Positions 17,331 to 26,097 of a DNA stretch of 52,651 bases are shown piece by piece. The notes beneath the pieces were generated by a model. The model had not been told where the DNA came from. It did no database searches and saw only the letters and a program-made list of their open reading frames with translations. Source of the DNA: Acidobacteriaceae bacterium. Lineage in GTDB: Bacteria > Acidobacteriota > Terriglobia > Terriglobales > Acidobacteriaceae. Made by a program: the position numbers and the translations under genes. The DNA is taken from positions 1 through 52,651 of the forward strand of contig JASHOY010000213.1 in the NCBI GenBank assembly GCA_030038435.1, in the 5' to 3' direction. Numbering within the stretch: position 1 is the stretch's first letter; every line of letters starts with the position of its first letter.

Positions 17331-17567
17331 ATGAATGGATCGGAGAACATGATGGGTCTCGGCGTCCGGCGGAACGAGGACATCGCCCTGGACCTGTTGA
17401 AATTTGTGGCGGGGACGGTCGGCGTGGGCCGGCCCGCGGCGGCAGCGGCGGGATTCAGCGGCTCATCGGCGGCCAAGCCGGATGAACACGTTACGCAATT
17501 GCTTGAGCTTTATTCGCGCTGCCTGAAGGTTGTGGAAGGCAGGCCCGAGAAAGAGGCCACGCGATAG
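17331..17567 (+). CDS. Small conserved protein before a Gfo/Idh/MocA gene
   Basis: 78 residues. Visible: GVRRNEDIALDLLKFVAGTVGVG, an Ala/Gly-rich middle, then a C-terminal amphipathic helix EHVTQLLELYSRCLKVVEG. No membrane segment and no known domain are seen. ATG at 17331 has GGAG 10 bases upstream; a TTG two codons earlier is possible. It ends only 14 bases before the dehydrogenase gene, so they are probably cotranscribed. Confidence 0.65.
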   Translation: MNGSENMMGLGVRRNEDIALDLLKFVAGTVGVGRPAAAAAGFSGSSAAKPDEHVTQLLELYSRCLKVVEGRPEKEATR

Positions 17568-17581
17568 CCAGCGAACGCGGG

Positions 17582-18655
17582 TTGCGAGTGGCCGTCGCCG
17601 GAGCCGGCGCATTCGGACGCAACCATCTGCGTGTGCTGCGTGAGCTTGAAGCGGCCGGCGCGGGCGCGGCGCTGGCTGCTATCGTTGAGCCGGATGCGGC
17701 GCGCGGCCCAGAAGCGGCAGCAAAGTACGGGACTCCGGTTTTCGATTCGGCCGAGAACCTGCTTCGCGCCGGGCTCGCGCTGGATGCCGTCATCGTCGCC
17801 GTGCCCACCGTGAAGCACTCCGAAGTGGCCTCTGCCTTTTTGGACGCGGGGCTGGACCTGTTGGTGGAAAAACCGTTGGCCGCAAATTTGGATGAGGCGG
17901 ACGACCTGATTGCGCGCGCCGAACGCGGTGGACGCATTCTGCAGCCGGGGCATTTGGAGCGCTTCAACCCGGCAGTGCTGGCTGTAGAGCCGCGCTTGAA
18001 GCGGCCCATGTTCTTTGAGGCACTCCGGCTGAGCGTATTCACACCCCGGTCTCTTGATGTGGACGTGGTGCTCGACCTGATGATCCACGACCTGGATATT
18101 GTGCTGGCATTCGCCCAGTCGCCGGTGCGCGAGGTGCGCGCAGTGGGACTGCCGATTGTTTCTCCGCGCGTGGATATTGCCAATGTGCGCGTGGAGTTTG
18201 AATCGGGCTGCGTGGCTAATTTCACCGCCTCGCGGGTTTCAACGGAGCGGGTGCGCAAACTGCGGTTCTTCGAGTCGCGGCAGTATGTTTCCATTGATTA
18301 CGCCCGCAAGGAATTGCTGGTCATTCGCATGGAGGAGCGCGTTCCGGCCCAGATTGCCGCGGATGTGGCTGCCGGCAAACCCGACGCGGAGACGCTCAAA
18401 AAGCTGCTCGCCGGCGGAATGGGTGGTCCGGCGCCGGGCCTGTCCTTTGCGAAGCCCGTCGTGACGCCTGGCGAGCCGCTGCGGCTGGAGATTGAATCGT
18501 TTCTCGACTGCGTTCGCACCCGGCGCGCGCCCAAGGTGACGGCAAGCCAGGGCCGCGAAGCACTGAAACTTGCGCTGGAAATTCAGGCTTCGATGGCGAC
18601 CCATGCTCGGCGTGCCGGGCTGGGAGATTTTTTTGCCGGCGCGCCGATCCAATAG
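17582..18655 (+). CDS. Gfo/Idh/MocA-family NAD(P)-dependent oxidoreductase
   Basis: 357 residues. The N-terminal Rossmann motif VAVAGAGAFGRNHLRVL and the EKPLAANLDEADDLI segment identify the Gfo/Idh/MocA family, in which the Lys of EKP helps catalysis. A GHLERFNPAV motif follows at about residue 122; the GHxERFNPA pattern recurs in members that act on UDP-sugars, including GnnA-type enzymes of 2,3-diamino-glucose lipid A synthesis. That specific role is inference only. TTG at 17582 is the only start that gives the complete Rossmann N-terminus; its ribosome site is weak. Confidence 0.88.
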   Translation: MRVAVAGAGAFGRNHLRVLRELEAAGAGAALAAIVEPDAARGPEAAAKYGTPVFDSAENLLRAGLALDAVIVAVPTVKHSEVASAFLDAGLDLLVEKPLAANLDEADDLIARAERGGRILQPGHLERFNPAVLAVEPRLKRPMFFEALRLSVFTPRSLDVDVVLDLMIHDLDIVLAFAQSPVREVRAVGLPIVSPRVDIANVRVEFESGCVANFTASRVSTERVRKLRFFESRQYVSIDYARKELLVIRMEERVPAQIAADVAAGKPDAETLKKLLAGGMGGPAPGLSFAKPVVTPGEPLRLEIESFLDCVRTRRAPKVTASQGREALKLALEIQASMATHARRAGLGDFFAGAPIQ

Positions 18656-18831
18656 CTTATCTCCGGGCCGCCCATTTGCGACTCCTGAATTTCGATTGTT
18701 AGCTCTTCACCGCCGACGAGTGGCGTTTCGACGGATAGCGTGTAATCAATGTGACTTCGGGGTGAATTTTCCATGCAATTTTGAATTCCGCCCGCGGCCG
18801 CGATGGTAATATCGCGTGCCAGGAGGCGAAC

Positions 18832-19791
18832 GTGAGCCTTAGCGAGTTCCTTCGCAAGCAATTCATCCGTGTCATTCAGTGGAACGAGAATGAAGATGGC
18901 GTGCTGGCGTTCCGGTTTCCCATGCAGGACATGGAAATCGAAAACGGCGGCCAGTTGACGGTCCGCGAAACTCAAATGGCAGCGTTTATCAACGAAGGCA
19001 GGATCGCCGATATATTCGGTCCGGGCATGCACACTCTGACTACGCGCAATCTGCCCATCCTCACCGACCTTATGAACTGGACCAAGGATTTTGAATCGCC
19101 ATTCAAGTCGGATGTGTACTTTTTCTCAACGCGGCTGCAAATGGATCAGAAATGGGGTACAGCGACGCCAGTAACGATTCGCGACAATGAATTCGGCATG
19201 GTGCGGCTGCGCGCCTATGGCACCTACGCGTACCGGATTGCCGATCCGCAAATCTTTTTTACCAAAGTGAGCGGAACGCGCGCGATCTACTACGTGGCCG
19301 ATCTTGAAGACCAGTTGCGTGCGATGATTGTGGAGCGAATGGCGGGCGCATTTGCTGACAGCAACGTACCCTTCCTGGATATGTCGTCCAACCAGCCGGT
19401 GCTGGCGGCCAAGATCGGCGACGCAATGAAGCCGGGCTTTGCCGCACTTGGTCTGGAAATGAGCCAGTTCGTGGTGGAGAGTATTTCACTGCCAGACGAG
19501 TTGCAGAAAGTTCTGGATCAGCGGATCGGCATGGGGATGGCCGGCGACGTGGGTCGCCTGACGCAGTTCGAAGCGGCCGAATCGCTGGAAGAGGCGGCGC
19601 AGAATCCCGGCGGCACAGCGGGAATGGGCGTGGGCCTCGGCGCGGGTGTGGCCATGGCGCAGGCGCTGATGGGGCAGACGCGGACGGCGACGGCTTCCGT
19701 TGCGCAGGCGGGGACGAAGTTTTGCACCGAGTGTGGCAAGCAGTTGCCGCAGGGCGCCAGGTTCTGCCCTGATTGCGGTACGAAACAATGA
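18832..19791 (+). CDS. SPFH-domain protein with C-terminal zinc ribbon
   Basis: 319 residues. Residues 1-225 match the SPFH/virion-core-like family (YdjI type), with FLRKQFIRVIQWNENEDGVLAFRFP, the VRETQMAAFINEGRIADIFGPG block and LSLPDEL-like ending. A low-complexity Gly/Ala/Met stretch follows (about 255-290). The final 25 residues are a zinc ribbon, CTECGKQ...CPDCGTK. SPFH proteins form membrane-associated oligomeric scaffolds; the bacterial subgroup's job is unknown. AGGAGG five bases before the GTG at 18832 fixes the start. Its stop overlaps the next gene by 4 bases (ATGA). Confidence 0.88.
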   Translation: MSLSEFLRKQFIRVIQWNENEDGVLAFRFPMQDMEIENGGQLTVRETQMAAFINEGRIADIFGPGMHTLTTRNLPILTDLMNWTKDFESPFKSDVYFFSTRLQMDQKWGTATPVTIRDNEFGMVRLRAYGTYAYRIADPQIFFTKVSGTRAIYYVADLEDQLRAMIVERMAGAFADSNVPFLDMSSNQPVLAAKIGDAMKPGFAALGLEMSQFVVESISLPDELQKVLDQRIGMGMAGDVGRLTQFEAAESLEEAAQNPGGTAGMGVGLGAGVAMAQALMGQTRTATASVAQAGTKFCTECGKQLPQGARFCPDCGTKQ

Positions 19792-20300
19792 ACTGTCCCG
19801 CATGTGGCGCTCCGATGCATCTGACCGGAGGCAACGCCAGCCTGCGTTGCGACTACTGCATGACTGTGGTCGTGATAGCCCCGGATGACGCCGGTGTCCA
19901 GTTGATGGACCAGGCCGTCGGGGTGGCCTGTCCGGTGGACACCGAGCCCCTGTGGAACGCGGTGCTCGCGCACATTTCTCTCCGCGCCTGCAAGCAGTGC
20001 CACGGGCTGCTCGCGCCCATGGGCAGCTTCGAAGAATTAATTGATAATATGCGCGCCGAGCACCCGGAAACGGTAGATCCGTCGCCGGCGAACCCTCCCG
20101 ACCTGAAACGCAAAGTGATTTGCCCAAACTGTCATCAGGTGATGGATACGCATTATTACTTTGGGGGTGGGCATGCGGTGATGTCGACGTGTGAACGCTG
20201 CGAGCTGCACTGGCTGGATGGCGGCGTGTTGATGCGGATCGTACGCGCGCCTCATAACCAAAGGTCGTCGTGGTCGAGCGAGGCAGATCTGGACGCGTAG
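19788..20300 (+). CDS. Zinc-ribbon (TFIIB-type) protein coupled to SPFH gene
   Basis: 170 residues with three Cys-rich knuckles: CPACG...CDYC at the N-terminus (residues 3-24), CPVD and CKQCHG in the middle (46-75), and CPNCH...CERCELHWLDGG at about 110-147. The CxxCxxxWLDxGE-like end is the signature of the zf-TFIIB domain family. The ATG is embedded in the stop of the SPFH gene, so translation is coupled; the two proteins probably work together. No enzymatic domain is seen. Confidence 0.85.
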   Translation: MNCPACGAPMHLTGGNASLRCDYCMTVVVIAPDDAGVQLMDQAVGVACPVDTEPLWNAVLAHISLRACKQCHGLLAPMGSFEELIDNMRAEHPETVDPSPANPPDLKRKVICPNCHQVMDTHYYFGGGHAVMSTCERCELHWLDGGVLMRIVRAPHNQRSSWSSEADLDA

Positions 20301-20319
20301 CCCCTCAACGGTCGTGGCA

Positions 20320-20808
20320 TCAGCGCGCCGCTTTCACGGTCGGCCACCATCTCCTCACATGGCGGCAATAAGCTTCATAGTCCGGTCCAAAACTCCTGCG
20401 CAGTGTCGGCTCCTCGTAAAAGACCACAATCAGGTGCGATAGAAGCAGCAAGGCCGCGCCGTAAGTCAACAGGGGTACGGACTCGTAGAAGAGCGCAGCC
20501 CCGGCGAGCGCAAAGGCGGCGCCGATATACATGGGGTTGCGCACCAAGCGGTAGGGGCCGCGAATCACCAGGCGGCGCGGCGGGTCGAAGGGCGCCGGCG
20601 TGCCTTTTCCGATAAAGATGAAGCTGCCCACGCACCAGAGTGCGATGGCCGCTCCGGTTGCGCAAACGAAGGCTCCGGCGACCTGCGGCCAGGCGAGGGT
20701 AGCAGGCCGGACGAGGCCGGACCATGCCAGCAGGCGCGCGGGGAGATAGACAAACAGAAATCCGATAAAGAGAGATGCGTAGATCAATGCGCGAAACAAG
20801 ATAAACAT
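20320..20808 (-). CDS. Isoprenylcysteine carboxyl methyltransferase (ICMT/PEMT)-like membrane protein
   Basis: 162 residues with four hydrophobic helices and the SAM-binding C-terminal signature: RGPYRLVRNPMYIG (about residues 86-99), then EEPTLRRSFGPDYEAYCRHVRRWWP. This is the shared motif of ICMT/PEMT membrane methyltransferases; bacterial members methylate small or isoprenoid compounds, substrate unknown here. The start at 20808 is supported by AAGGAG 9 bases upstream, which is why the longer upstream extension is rejected. Last gene of the reverse operon headed by an ECF sigma factor. Confidence 0.85.
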   Translation of the reverse strand: MFILFRALIYASLFIGFLFVYLPARLLAWSGLVRPATLAWPQVAGAFVCATGAAIALWCVGSFIFIGKGTPAPFDPPRRLVIRGPYRLVRNPMYIGAAFALAGAALFYESVPLLTYGAALLLLSHLIVVFYEEPTLRRSFGPDYEAYCRHVRRWWPTVKAAR

Positions 20809-20863
20809 CGCTGGTCTCCTTGCTATTGACGCGGATTGCGATCGTCGTGCGTGGTGGGATGAA

Positions 20864-21310
20864 TTACGCAATTCCAAGTTCGCGGTTGACGAAGGCGACG
20901 ACGTATTTCCAGACGAGATAGTAGACGGCCAGAGCGACGGCGAAACCGGTGACTACCAAAGCGTAGGGCAGGGTGAGGGCGCCGAACCAAGTGACGTGAC
21001 TTTCGCCCAGCGAAAGCACGCCGAGGCCCAGGCCGACTGCGGTTCCGCCGGGAACAAGCAAAAAGGGAAGAAGCGCACCGTGCGGGCCGGCGCCGAGGTG
21101 TGTGCGGGCGTGCGACGCGAGCCAGAGCATATTCCACAGACCCCAGAGCAGCGGCACCAGGGCCATGGGAAAGATGATGCCGCGTTCAATGGGTATGGAG
21201 ATTTGCAACACCAGCCGCAATACGATAAATGCGGTGAGCATTAGGGGAAGGATCAGCGTAGGCACGAAGGTACCGGCCAGGAATGCGCGGAGGTAAGGAT
21301 GGGTCTTCAT
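20864..21310 (-). CDS. Four-helix membrane protein of unknown function
   Basis: 148 residues with four hydrophobic helices: about 13-35, 45-62, 80-100 and 108-135. A basic start (MKTHPYLRAF) predicts a cytoplasmic N-terminus. AAAGGAG lies 7 bases before the ATG at 21310. No family recognised. It sits third in the sigma factor operon, 53 bases after the 74-residue protein gene and 55 bases before the methyltransferase gene. Confidence 0.75.
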   Translation of the reverse strand: MKTHPYLRAFLAGTFVPTLILPLMLTAFIVLRLVLQISIPIERGIIFPMALVPLLWGLWNMLWLASHARTHLGAGPHGALLPFLLVPGGTAVGLGLGVLSLGESHVTWFGALTLPYALVVTGFAVALAVYYLVWKYVVAFVNRELGIA

Positions 21311-21363
21311 GGCGAACTCCTTTCATACGGGCGCGGATATTCATGGCGCGAGCGCCCGCACAC

Positions 21364-21588
21364 CTACAGGTAGTAAAGAAACACCGGGATGGAGGCCGGA
21401 AACAACGCAGCGAGGGCGACAAGACCGGCGAGCAGAGCCCAGTCGAACCATGGCGCTGCGGCAGGGCGTGTGCCGAGGCGCTCGAGCATCTGCGGCCACA
21501 GGTCGCGAGCCGGTTCTGCGCCGGCATCTACGGGCGGCAGAGTCTGCCGCAGCAATTCCTTCACGCGATCTTCGCGGTTTGTTTCCAT
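21364..21588 (-). CDS. Tiny single-helix membrane protein, possible anti-sigma factor
   Basis: 74 residues: a charged N-terminal half (EDRVKELLRQTLPPVDA...DLWPQMLERL) and one C-terminal membrane helix (FDWALLAGLVALAALFPASIPVFLYYL). It overlaps the end of the ECF sigma factor gene by 28 bases. Sigma factor genes are commonly followed by a gene for a membrane anti-sigma factor with a cytoplasmic N-terminal part and a single membrane helix, and this one fits in order and topology though it is very small and lacks a ZAS zinc motif (no HxxxCxxC). The role is inference. Confidence 0.7.
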   Translation of the reverse strand: METNREDRVKELLRQTLPPVDAGAEPARDLWPQMLERLGTRPAAAPWFDWALLAGLVALAALFPASIPVFLYYL

Positions 21589-22118
21589 GGCGTGATCCCC
21601 TGACGTTCAAGGTCCCTTCTGAGCAGTCGGAGGGCGCGAAATACGCGCACTTTGACTGCGGTAATGGAGATGCCGAGCGCTTCAGCGATCTCCTTGTGGG
21701 GTAGCTCCTCGACGACTGCCAAAACTGCGGCGACGCGCAGCCGGGCGGGAAGACGGGCGAAGGCCTGCGCCGTCTTCAGGCGAATTTCGGCACGAATGGC
21801 CGGATCGGCTGCGGGTGGCGCTGCGCAATCCACGGTTAATTCAGCTTCGGGCCGCTGCGCGCGCAGGCGGTCGAAAGCGGCGTGCGTAGCGATGCGGCGC
21901 GCCCATGGCTCGAATCCGCGTGCCGGGTTGAACCGTGCGCGGGCGCAATAAATGCGCCAGAAAGTCTCTACGGTCAGTTCCTCGGCCTCGGCTGGGTTGC
22001 GCACGATTCGGAAGACCCAGGAGTAGACGGCGTGCTGGTGAAGGCGGAAGAGGGTCTCGAAGGCGTCCGCATCGCCCTGCCGGAAGAGATCCATGACGTG
22101 GCTGGATTCGTCCGGCAT
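21561..22118 (-). CDS. ECF RNA polymerase sigma factor
   Basis: 185 residues. Region 2 is visible as FETLFRLHQHAVYSWVFRIVRNPAEAEELTVETFWRIY (residues about 20-58), and region 4 as RLPARLRVAAVLAVVEELPHKEIAEALGISITAVKVRVFRALRLLRRDL (about 125-175), with the helix-turn-helix GISITAVKVRVFRA contacting the -35 element. It directs transcription of an unknown regulon in response to an envelope or stress signal. The ATG at 22118 is preceded by AAAGGAAAGG. First gene of a four-gene reverse operon with small membrane proteins and an ICMT-like methyltransferase. Confidence 0.93.
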   Translation of the reverse strand: MPDESSHVMDLFRQGDADAFETLFRLHQHAVYSWVFRIVRNPAEAEELTVETFWRIYCARARFNPARGFEPWARRIATHAAFDRLRAQRPEAELTVDCAAPPAADPAIRAEIRLKTAQAFARLPARLRVAAVLAVVEELPHKEIAEALGISITAVKVRVFRALRLLRRDLERQGITPWKQTAKIA

Positions 22119-22319
22119 GCAGCCTTTCCTTTCTAACTGCAATTACGGAGAGAGAACAGCAAAGGTTACACCGAATAGAGGCGCGGCGCCGGAATAATCG
22201 AATCGACCTGGACCGGGGAAAAATATCGTCTATGCCACGGGATCGCAAGGCCATCCCGCGAACGGAAGGAACAGGATCTTCGTCAGGTAGGGGATAAGCG
22301 CTTTTCTCAAGGAGGGCTC

Positions 22320-22631
22320 GTGACGGTGAAGTGGGGCAGATGGCGCGGTCTTGGCATGGTTTTTGTGGCGGCTTTGGCGGGCAGCGTTGCCGGCCGCCTG
22401 ACGGCGCCGGCAACAGAAGTACATGCTCAGGAATATTTCAGCGGAGTCACAAACTGCGTAACCGCGGTTCCCAGATCGTGGGGCGAATTCAAGGGCGGGT
22501 CAGAATACGGGCTGGCGTTTGAAGATGACAAAGGCGTGGTCCGCTTTGTATTGCACCCAAGCTGCGGCAGCGTCATTTCCCCGGCGGCGCCGCCCATCGC
22601 TCCAATCGATCTCGAAGTGCAGCGACGATAG
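22320..22631 (+). CDS. Small exported protein of unknown function
   Basis: 103 residues with a signal-like N-terminus (GMVFVAALAGSVAGRLTAP) and possible cleavage after VHAQE. The mature part has two Cys (NCVTA and PSCGS), which could form a disulphide in the periplasm. A strong AAGGAGGG precedes the GTG at 22320. No known family. It is divergent from the sigma factor operon across a 201-base gap. Confidence 0.6.
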   Translation: MTVKWGRWRGLGMVFVAALAGSVAGRLTAPATEVHAQEYFSGVTNCVTAVPRSWGEFKGGSEYGLAFEDDKGVVRFVLHPSCGSVISPAAPPIAPIDLEVQRR

Positions 22632-22700
22632 TGGTTGCCGCCCGGTTGCCGCTCCCGGGATTCAAGTTTGCTTCGCCGATCCGTTCGGTCGAGGAGGGAA

Positions 22701-24398
22701 TTACTCAGCGGGCGGCGGTGTGGCGTCTTCAATGAGCTGGCGGAGCTTGAGATAAACCGCATTGGTCCACCCGAAGCCGACCTGGTTCCTGGAGTAGCCC
22801 GCGGTCACGTGCACGTTGGCATTTCCTGCGACGACATTGTATTTCTCTACCATGGTTCCGCTGGCGGCGAATCCCGCGGCGATGGTCGCGGTGAAGTGCC
22901 GCGCAATGCGCAGGGCGTCGTCGTGGTTGCCGGTATCTTCGAGTCCTTCCACGGCGATCCAGTTGGTCGGCGCCCATCCAAAGGGCTCATCCCATTGCAG
23001 GCCGCTCGGATAATTGCTCATCGAAAGTCCGCCCGGGCGCTCGAAGAGGTTGAGCTTGGCTACAATCTGTTTGGCTTCATCGCGCGTGGCTACGCCGGCC
23101 CACAGCGGGTAGAGAGAGGTGATGTAGGCATAGTCCGACTGGCGGTGATGGACAAAGTCGTAATCCGCGAAGACGCCCTGGCTGGGGCGCCAGAGGTAAT
23201 AGTGAATGGCCGAGTCGCGAGCTATGGCGCGCATATTCCAGCGTTGCGCGTCCTCGGGTTTTTCCAGCAATAGCGCAAAGTGTTCCATGTCGCGCGCGTA
23301 GCGATAGAGAAGACAATTGAGGCCGACAGGAGCATAGTCTACTGTCGCGCCGGAGAAAGGACCGAAGCGGAAGCTGGGATCGAAGCCCGATTCCCGCATG
23401 GCGCGGTCGCCTTTGTAAAAGCCGTAGCTGAGCCGGTAGCCATCATACCAGGCGTGCGCGCATAGGACGCTCACGGTGACGTCGCAACTGGTCACTTTCA
23501 GGCGTGCGATCTCGGCCGGGTCGGGGTTCTCGGGCGCTTTGATCAGAAATCCGGCACTAGCAGGTCCGGGATGGTTCACCACCCACCGGATCACATCGAG
23601 GTAGTAAGTGTCGGCGTTGCTCATCTCCGGAACCGGCCCGGTGCCGTAATCGAAGTAACGCGCCAGACCGGTGCGGCCGGCAGCGTGCTCTGGGCGCAGC
23701 CAGTAGGAATAGTCTTTTTCTGCAAGCGTGTACGCATGCTCGAGCCAGGCGCGTTTTTGCGCGCGGCCTTCGGGCGTATGGGGAAAGCTGGCGGGATCCT
23801 CGTAGACGGCGCGGATCATCGAGGTGAGGAACGGGGGTTGCGATCGGGTGAGATAGTAGGTGCGGTTGGCGTTGAGGATGCCGCCGTAGTGCTCGATTTC
23901 GAAGAGGAAGTTATCGACCATGCCTTTGGCGAGCGATTCGCGATGATCGGCTTCCAGTCCGAGGATGATGAAATAGCTGTCCCAGCCATACATTTCATTG
24001 AACTGGCCGCCGGGAACGACATAGGGTTTGGGCAGATAAAGCAAACCCTCTTCGGGCAGCTCGCGGGGATTTATGTCGCCGATTTGATCGAGGGTGCGCG
24101 GCAGGTGAAGGACGTTGACTTTGCACTTTTGCTGCATGGCAACGACCGCGGGCGGCGTGGGGAACTCGGCGGGAAGATAGAGGACAGGCGTTTCGGAGAC
24201 TTTAACGTCGGCAAATGACCCGCAGTCGGTCATGGAGCGCGTGAGCGTGGTCCACGTGGTCTGAACGTAACGGGAAATGGCGGCGGATTCTCGAGAAGCG
24301 GTGGATGGTGCGGGAGCCGATGTTGCAGCACCTGTCGATTGTGCGCGCGCCACAGGATTCGCGGCGAGTGCCGAAAGAAGTAAGACCAGAGCCTTCAT
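22701..24398 (-). CDS. treA: Periplasmic trehalase (GH37)
   Basis: 565 residues, matching GH37 trehalase, which hydrolyses trehalose to two glucoses by inversion. Both family signatures are present: PGGQFNEMYGWDSYF (about residues 125-140) and QWDEPFGWAPTNW (about 475-487). The general acid Asp lies in the SGFDPSFRFG segment, equivalent to Asp312 of E. coli, and the base Glu in EKYN near the end. A signal peptide ALVLLLSALAANPVARA predicts export. The ATG at 24398 has GGCGGA upstream; longer upstream frames are less supported. It is divergent from the lactonase-like gene with about 200 bases between their starts. Confidence 0.93.
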   Translation of the reverse strand: MKALVLLLSALAANPVARAQSTGAATSAPAPSTASRESAAISRYVQTTWTTLTRSMTDCGSFADVKVSETPVLYLPAEFPTPPAVVAMQQKCKVNVLHLPRTLDQIGDINPRELPEEGLLYLPKPYVVPGGQFNEMYGWDSYFIILGLEADHRESLAKGMVDNFLFEIEHYGGILNANRTYYLTRSQPPFLTSMIRAVYEDPASFPHTPEGRAQKRAWLEHAYTLAEKDYSYWLRPEHAAGRTGLARYFDYGTGPVPEMSNADTYYLDVIRWVVNHPGPASAGFLIKAPENPDPAEIARLKVTSCDVTVSVLCAHAWYDGYRLSYGFYKGDRAMRESGFDPSFRFGPFSGATVDYAPVGLNCLLYRYARDMEHFALLLEKPEDAQRWNMRAIARDSAIHYYLWRPSQGVFADYDFVHHRQSDYAYITSLYPLWAGVATRDEAKQIVAKLNLFERPGGLSMSNYPSGLQWDEPFGWAPTNWIAVEGLEDTGNHDDALRIARHFTATIAAGFAASGTMVEKYNVVAGNANVHVTAGYSRNQVGFGWTNAVYLKLRQLIEDATPPPAE

Positions 24399-24599
24399 CG
24401 CAAGTCCGCCAGGGAATGAGCTTGGGCATCCAGAGTATCGCATTTTCATGGGGTGTTGACACTCCATTAATGCCGGCCAATATGACCGGTGGGCGATGCC
24501 GCGGGGCCACTTGCGGCGATGGCAGTTTGCGCGGGGACAACTTCGGTGCGGGCAGGGGCATCTGTGCAGACTGGCGTGGAGGCGGGGGCATCAGAGAGA

Positions 24600-25769
24600 A
24601 TGGTCTTCGCGATGAAATCCATCAACCGCCGCGAGTTTCTTATGAGTGCATCTACTGCCATGTTTGCTTCTGCTGTTGCGCCAGGATTTGCCGCCGGCCC
24701 TGCAATGGGCGCCGGCAGCAGCCGCAGGCAGCGGGTTTTTATCGGCTGCCACAGTGAGGGCAATGGGATTCTGGCTTTCGACTGGAATCCGGCTACTGCG
24801 GAATTGACGCGGGTTGGTGTGGCGGCGGCTACGCCGCTGGTGGCCTGGCTGGCGTTTTCGAACGGAAACGAGTTTATGTATTCGGCTTCCGAACTCGCCG
24901 AGTTCGAAGGCAAGCCGACGGGCGAAGTGGCGAGCTATCGCGTGCAGAACGGCGAACTCAAGTTGCTCTCGGCGCGCAATTCGGCGGGCAAAGGCACATG
25001 CCATGTGGCCGTCGATCACACCGGGAGGATGCTGATTGCGGCCGATTATGTGGGCGGCAGCGCGGCTAGTTTTCGGATCGAGGACGGCAAGCTGAGCGAG
25101 GCGGTGTGGACCGAGCACTACACTGATCACGGACCGAACAAGGAGCGGCAGGAATCGGCGCACGCGCATTTTTCGTCCTTCTCGCCGGACAACCGCTTTG
25201 CCTATATCAACGACCTCGGCGGCGACGTAATTCACATTTACCAGCCTCATCCTGCCACAGCAGAGATGACGCCGGCAGGCACCTATCACGGCGGCCCGGG
25301 ATGGGGACCGCGGACTCTGCATTTTCATCCCAACGGTCACACCGCCTATTGCATGTACGAGATGGCCTCGAAGGTGGATGTGCTGGAATGGCACAAGCAC
25401 GACGGCAGCCTGACCCGCGTGACTACAATCGATTTGCTGCCGGCGGATTATCAGGGGCCAACGCGCGGATGCGATACGGTGATTTCGCGCGACGGGAAGT
25501 TCGTTTACTTCGCGAATCGCGACGACAACTTTCTCTATGCCTTCAAGGCCGATTGGGAAAGCGGAGCGCTTACGCCGATGCGGCGGTCGAGCTGCGGTGG
25601 GAAGACGCCGCGTAACTTCGTGCTCGATCCCACGGAACGATGGATGCTGGTGGCCAACCAGGACTCTAACCAGTTGAGCGTGTTTGCGCGCAACCCGGAG
25701 ACCGGCGAGCTGGCCAATGAGGGAAAGAGCTATGTCGCGGACACGCCGATGCGGATCCTGTTCCTGTAG
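24600..25769 (+). CDS. Tat-exported lactonase-family beta-propeller protein
   Basis: About 389 residues. The N-terminus carries a twin-arginine signal NRREFLMSA followed by a hydrophobic stretch ending in APGFAAG. The rest is the seven-bladed propeller of the 6-phosphogluconolactonase/lactonase family (COG2706), with repeated blade elements such as NGILAFDWNPATAEL, GTCHVAVDHTGRMLIAADYVGGSAASF, AHAHFSSFSPDNRFAYINDLGGD, FAYINDL and TPRNFVLDPTERWMLVANQDSNQLSVF. Members with this export may act on sugar lactones outside the cytoplasm; the substrate is unknown. ATG at 24612 is an alternative start four codons later. Confidence 0.85.
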   Translation: MVFAMKSINRREFLMSASTAMFASAVAPGFAAGPAMGAGSSRRQRVFIGCHSEGNGILAFDWNPATAELTRVGVAAATPLVAWLAFSNGNEFMYSASELAEFEGKPTGEVASYRVQNGELKLLSARNSAGKGTCHVAVDHTGRMLIAADYVGGSAASFRIEDGKLSEAVWTEHYTDHGPNKERQESAHAHFSSFSPDNRFAYINDLGGDVIHIYQPHPATAEMTPAGTYHGGPGWGPRTLHFHPNGHTAYCMYEMASKVDVLEWHKHDGSLTRVTTIDLLPADYQGPTRGCDTVISRDGKFVYFANRDDNFLYAFKADWESGALTPMRRSSCGGKTPRNFVLDPTERWMLVANQDSNQLSVFARNPETGELANEGKSYVADTPMRILFL

Positions 25770-25775
25770 AAGATT

Positions 25776-25807
25776 GCGGGTCAGCGAGCCAGCGGGTCAG
25801 CGAGTCA
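25776..25807. repeat. Two tandem 16-bp units after the lactonase-like gene
   Basis: GCGGGTCAGCGAGCCA at 25776-25791 is followed directly by GCGGGTCAGCGAGTCA at 25792-25807, differing at one base. It starts six bases after the stop. Could be a scar of slippage or a protein site. Confidence 0.6.
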
Positions 25808-26097
25808 GCTTCGCATACATGCGGTCAATGCTCCGCAATCGAATGCGCCAGCTTTAGAGCAGATTCTCGTTAGCGGCCGCACCGCTTGCGCGTCCAAACA
25901 GACGGTCTCCCGTGCCACGCCAATGCTGCAAAGGTGTCATGGCGGGCGCCGATCTGGAGCCCTAGAATCGAAAACAAATCTCAAAAGGGTCAGATCGCGC
26001 CGCAAGGGTCGATGTGCCGACTGACTGAGTGTGATCCGCGCCTCTTCCCCTGGTCGGTTGCAAGGAGCCGGTCAACACGCTTCTGAAATGGGCCATC
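25808..26097. other. Intergenic stretch without recognisable gene
   Basis: About 290 bases between the tandem repeat and the ATP-grasp gene. Short open frames here have no ribosome site or codon pattern like neighbours. No promoter or structured RNA could be assigned with confidence. Confidence 0.5.
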
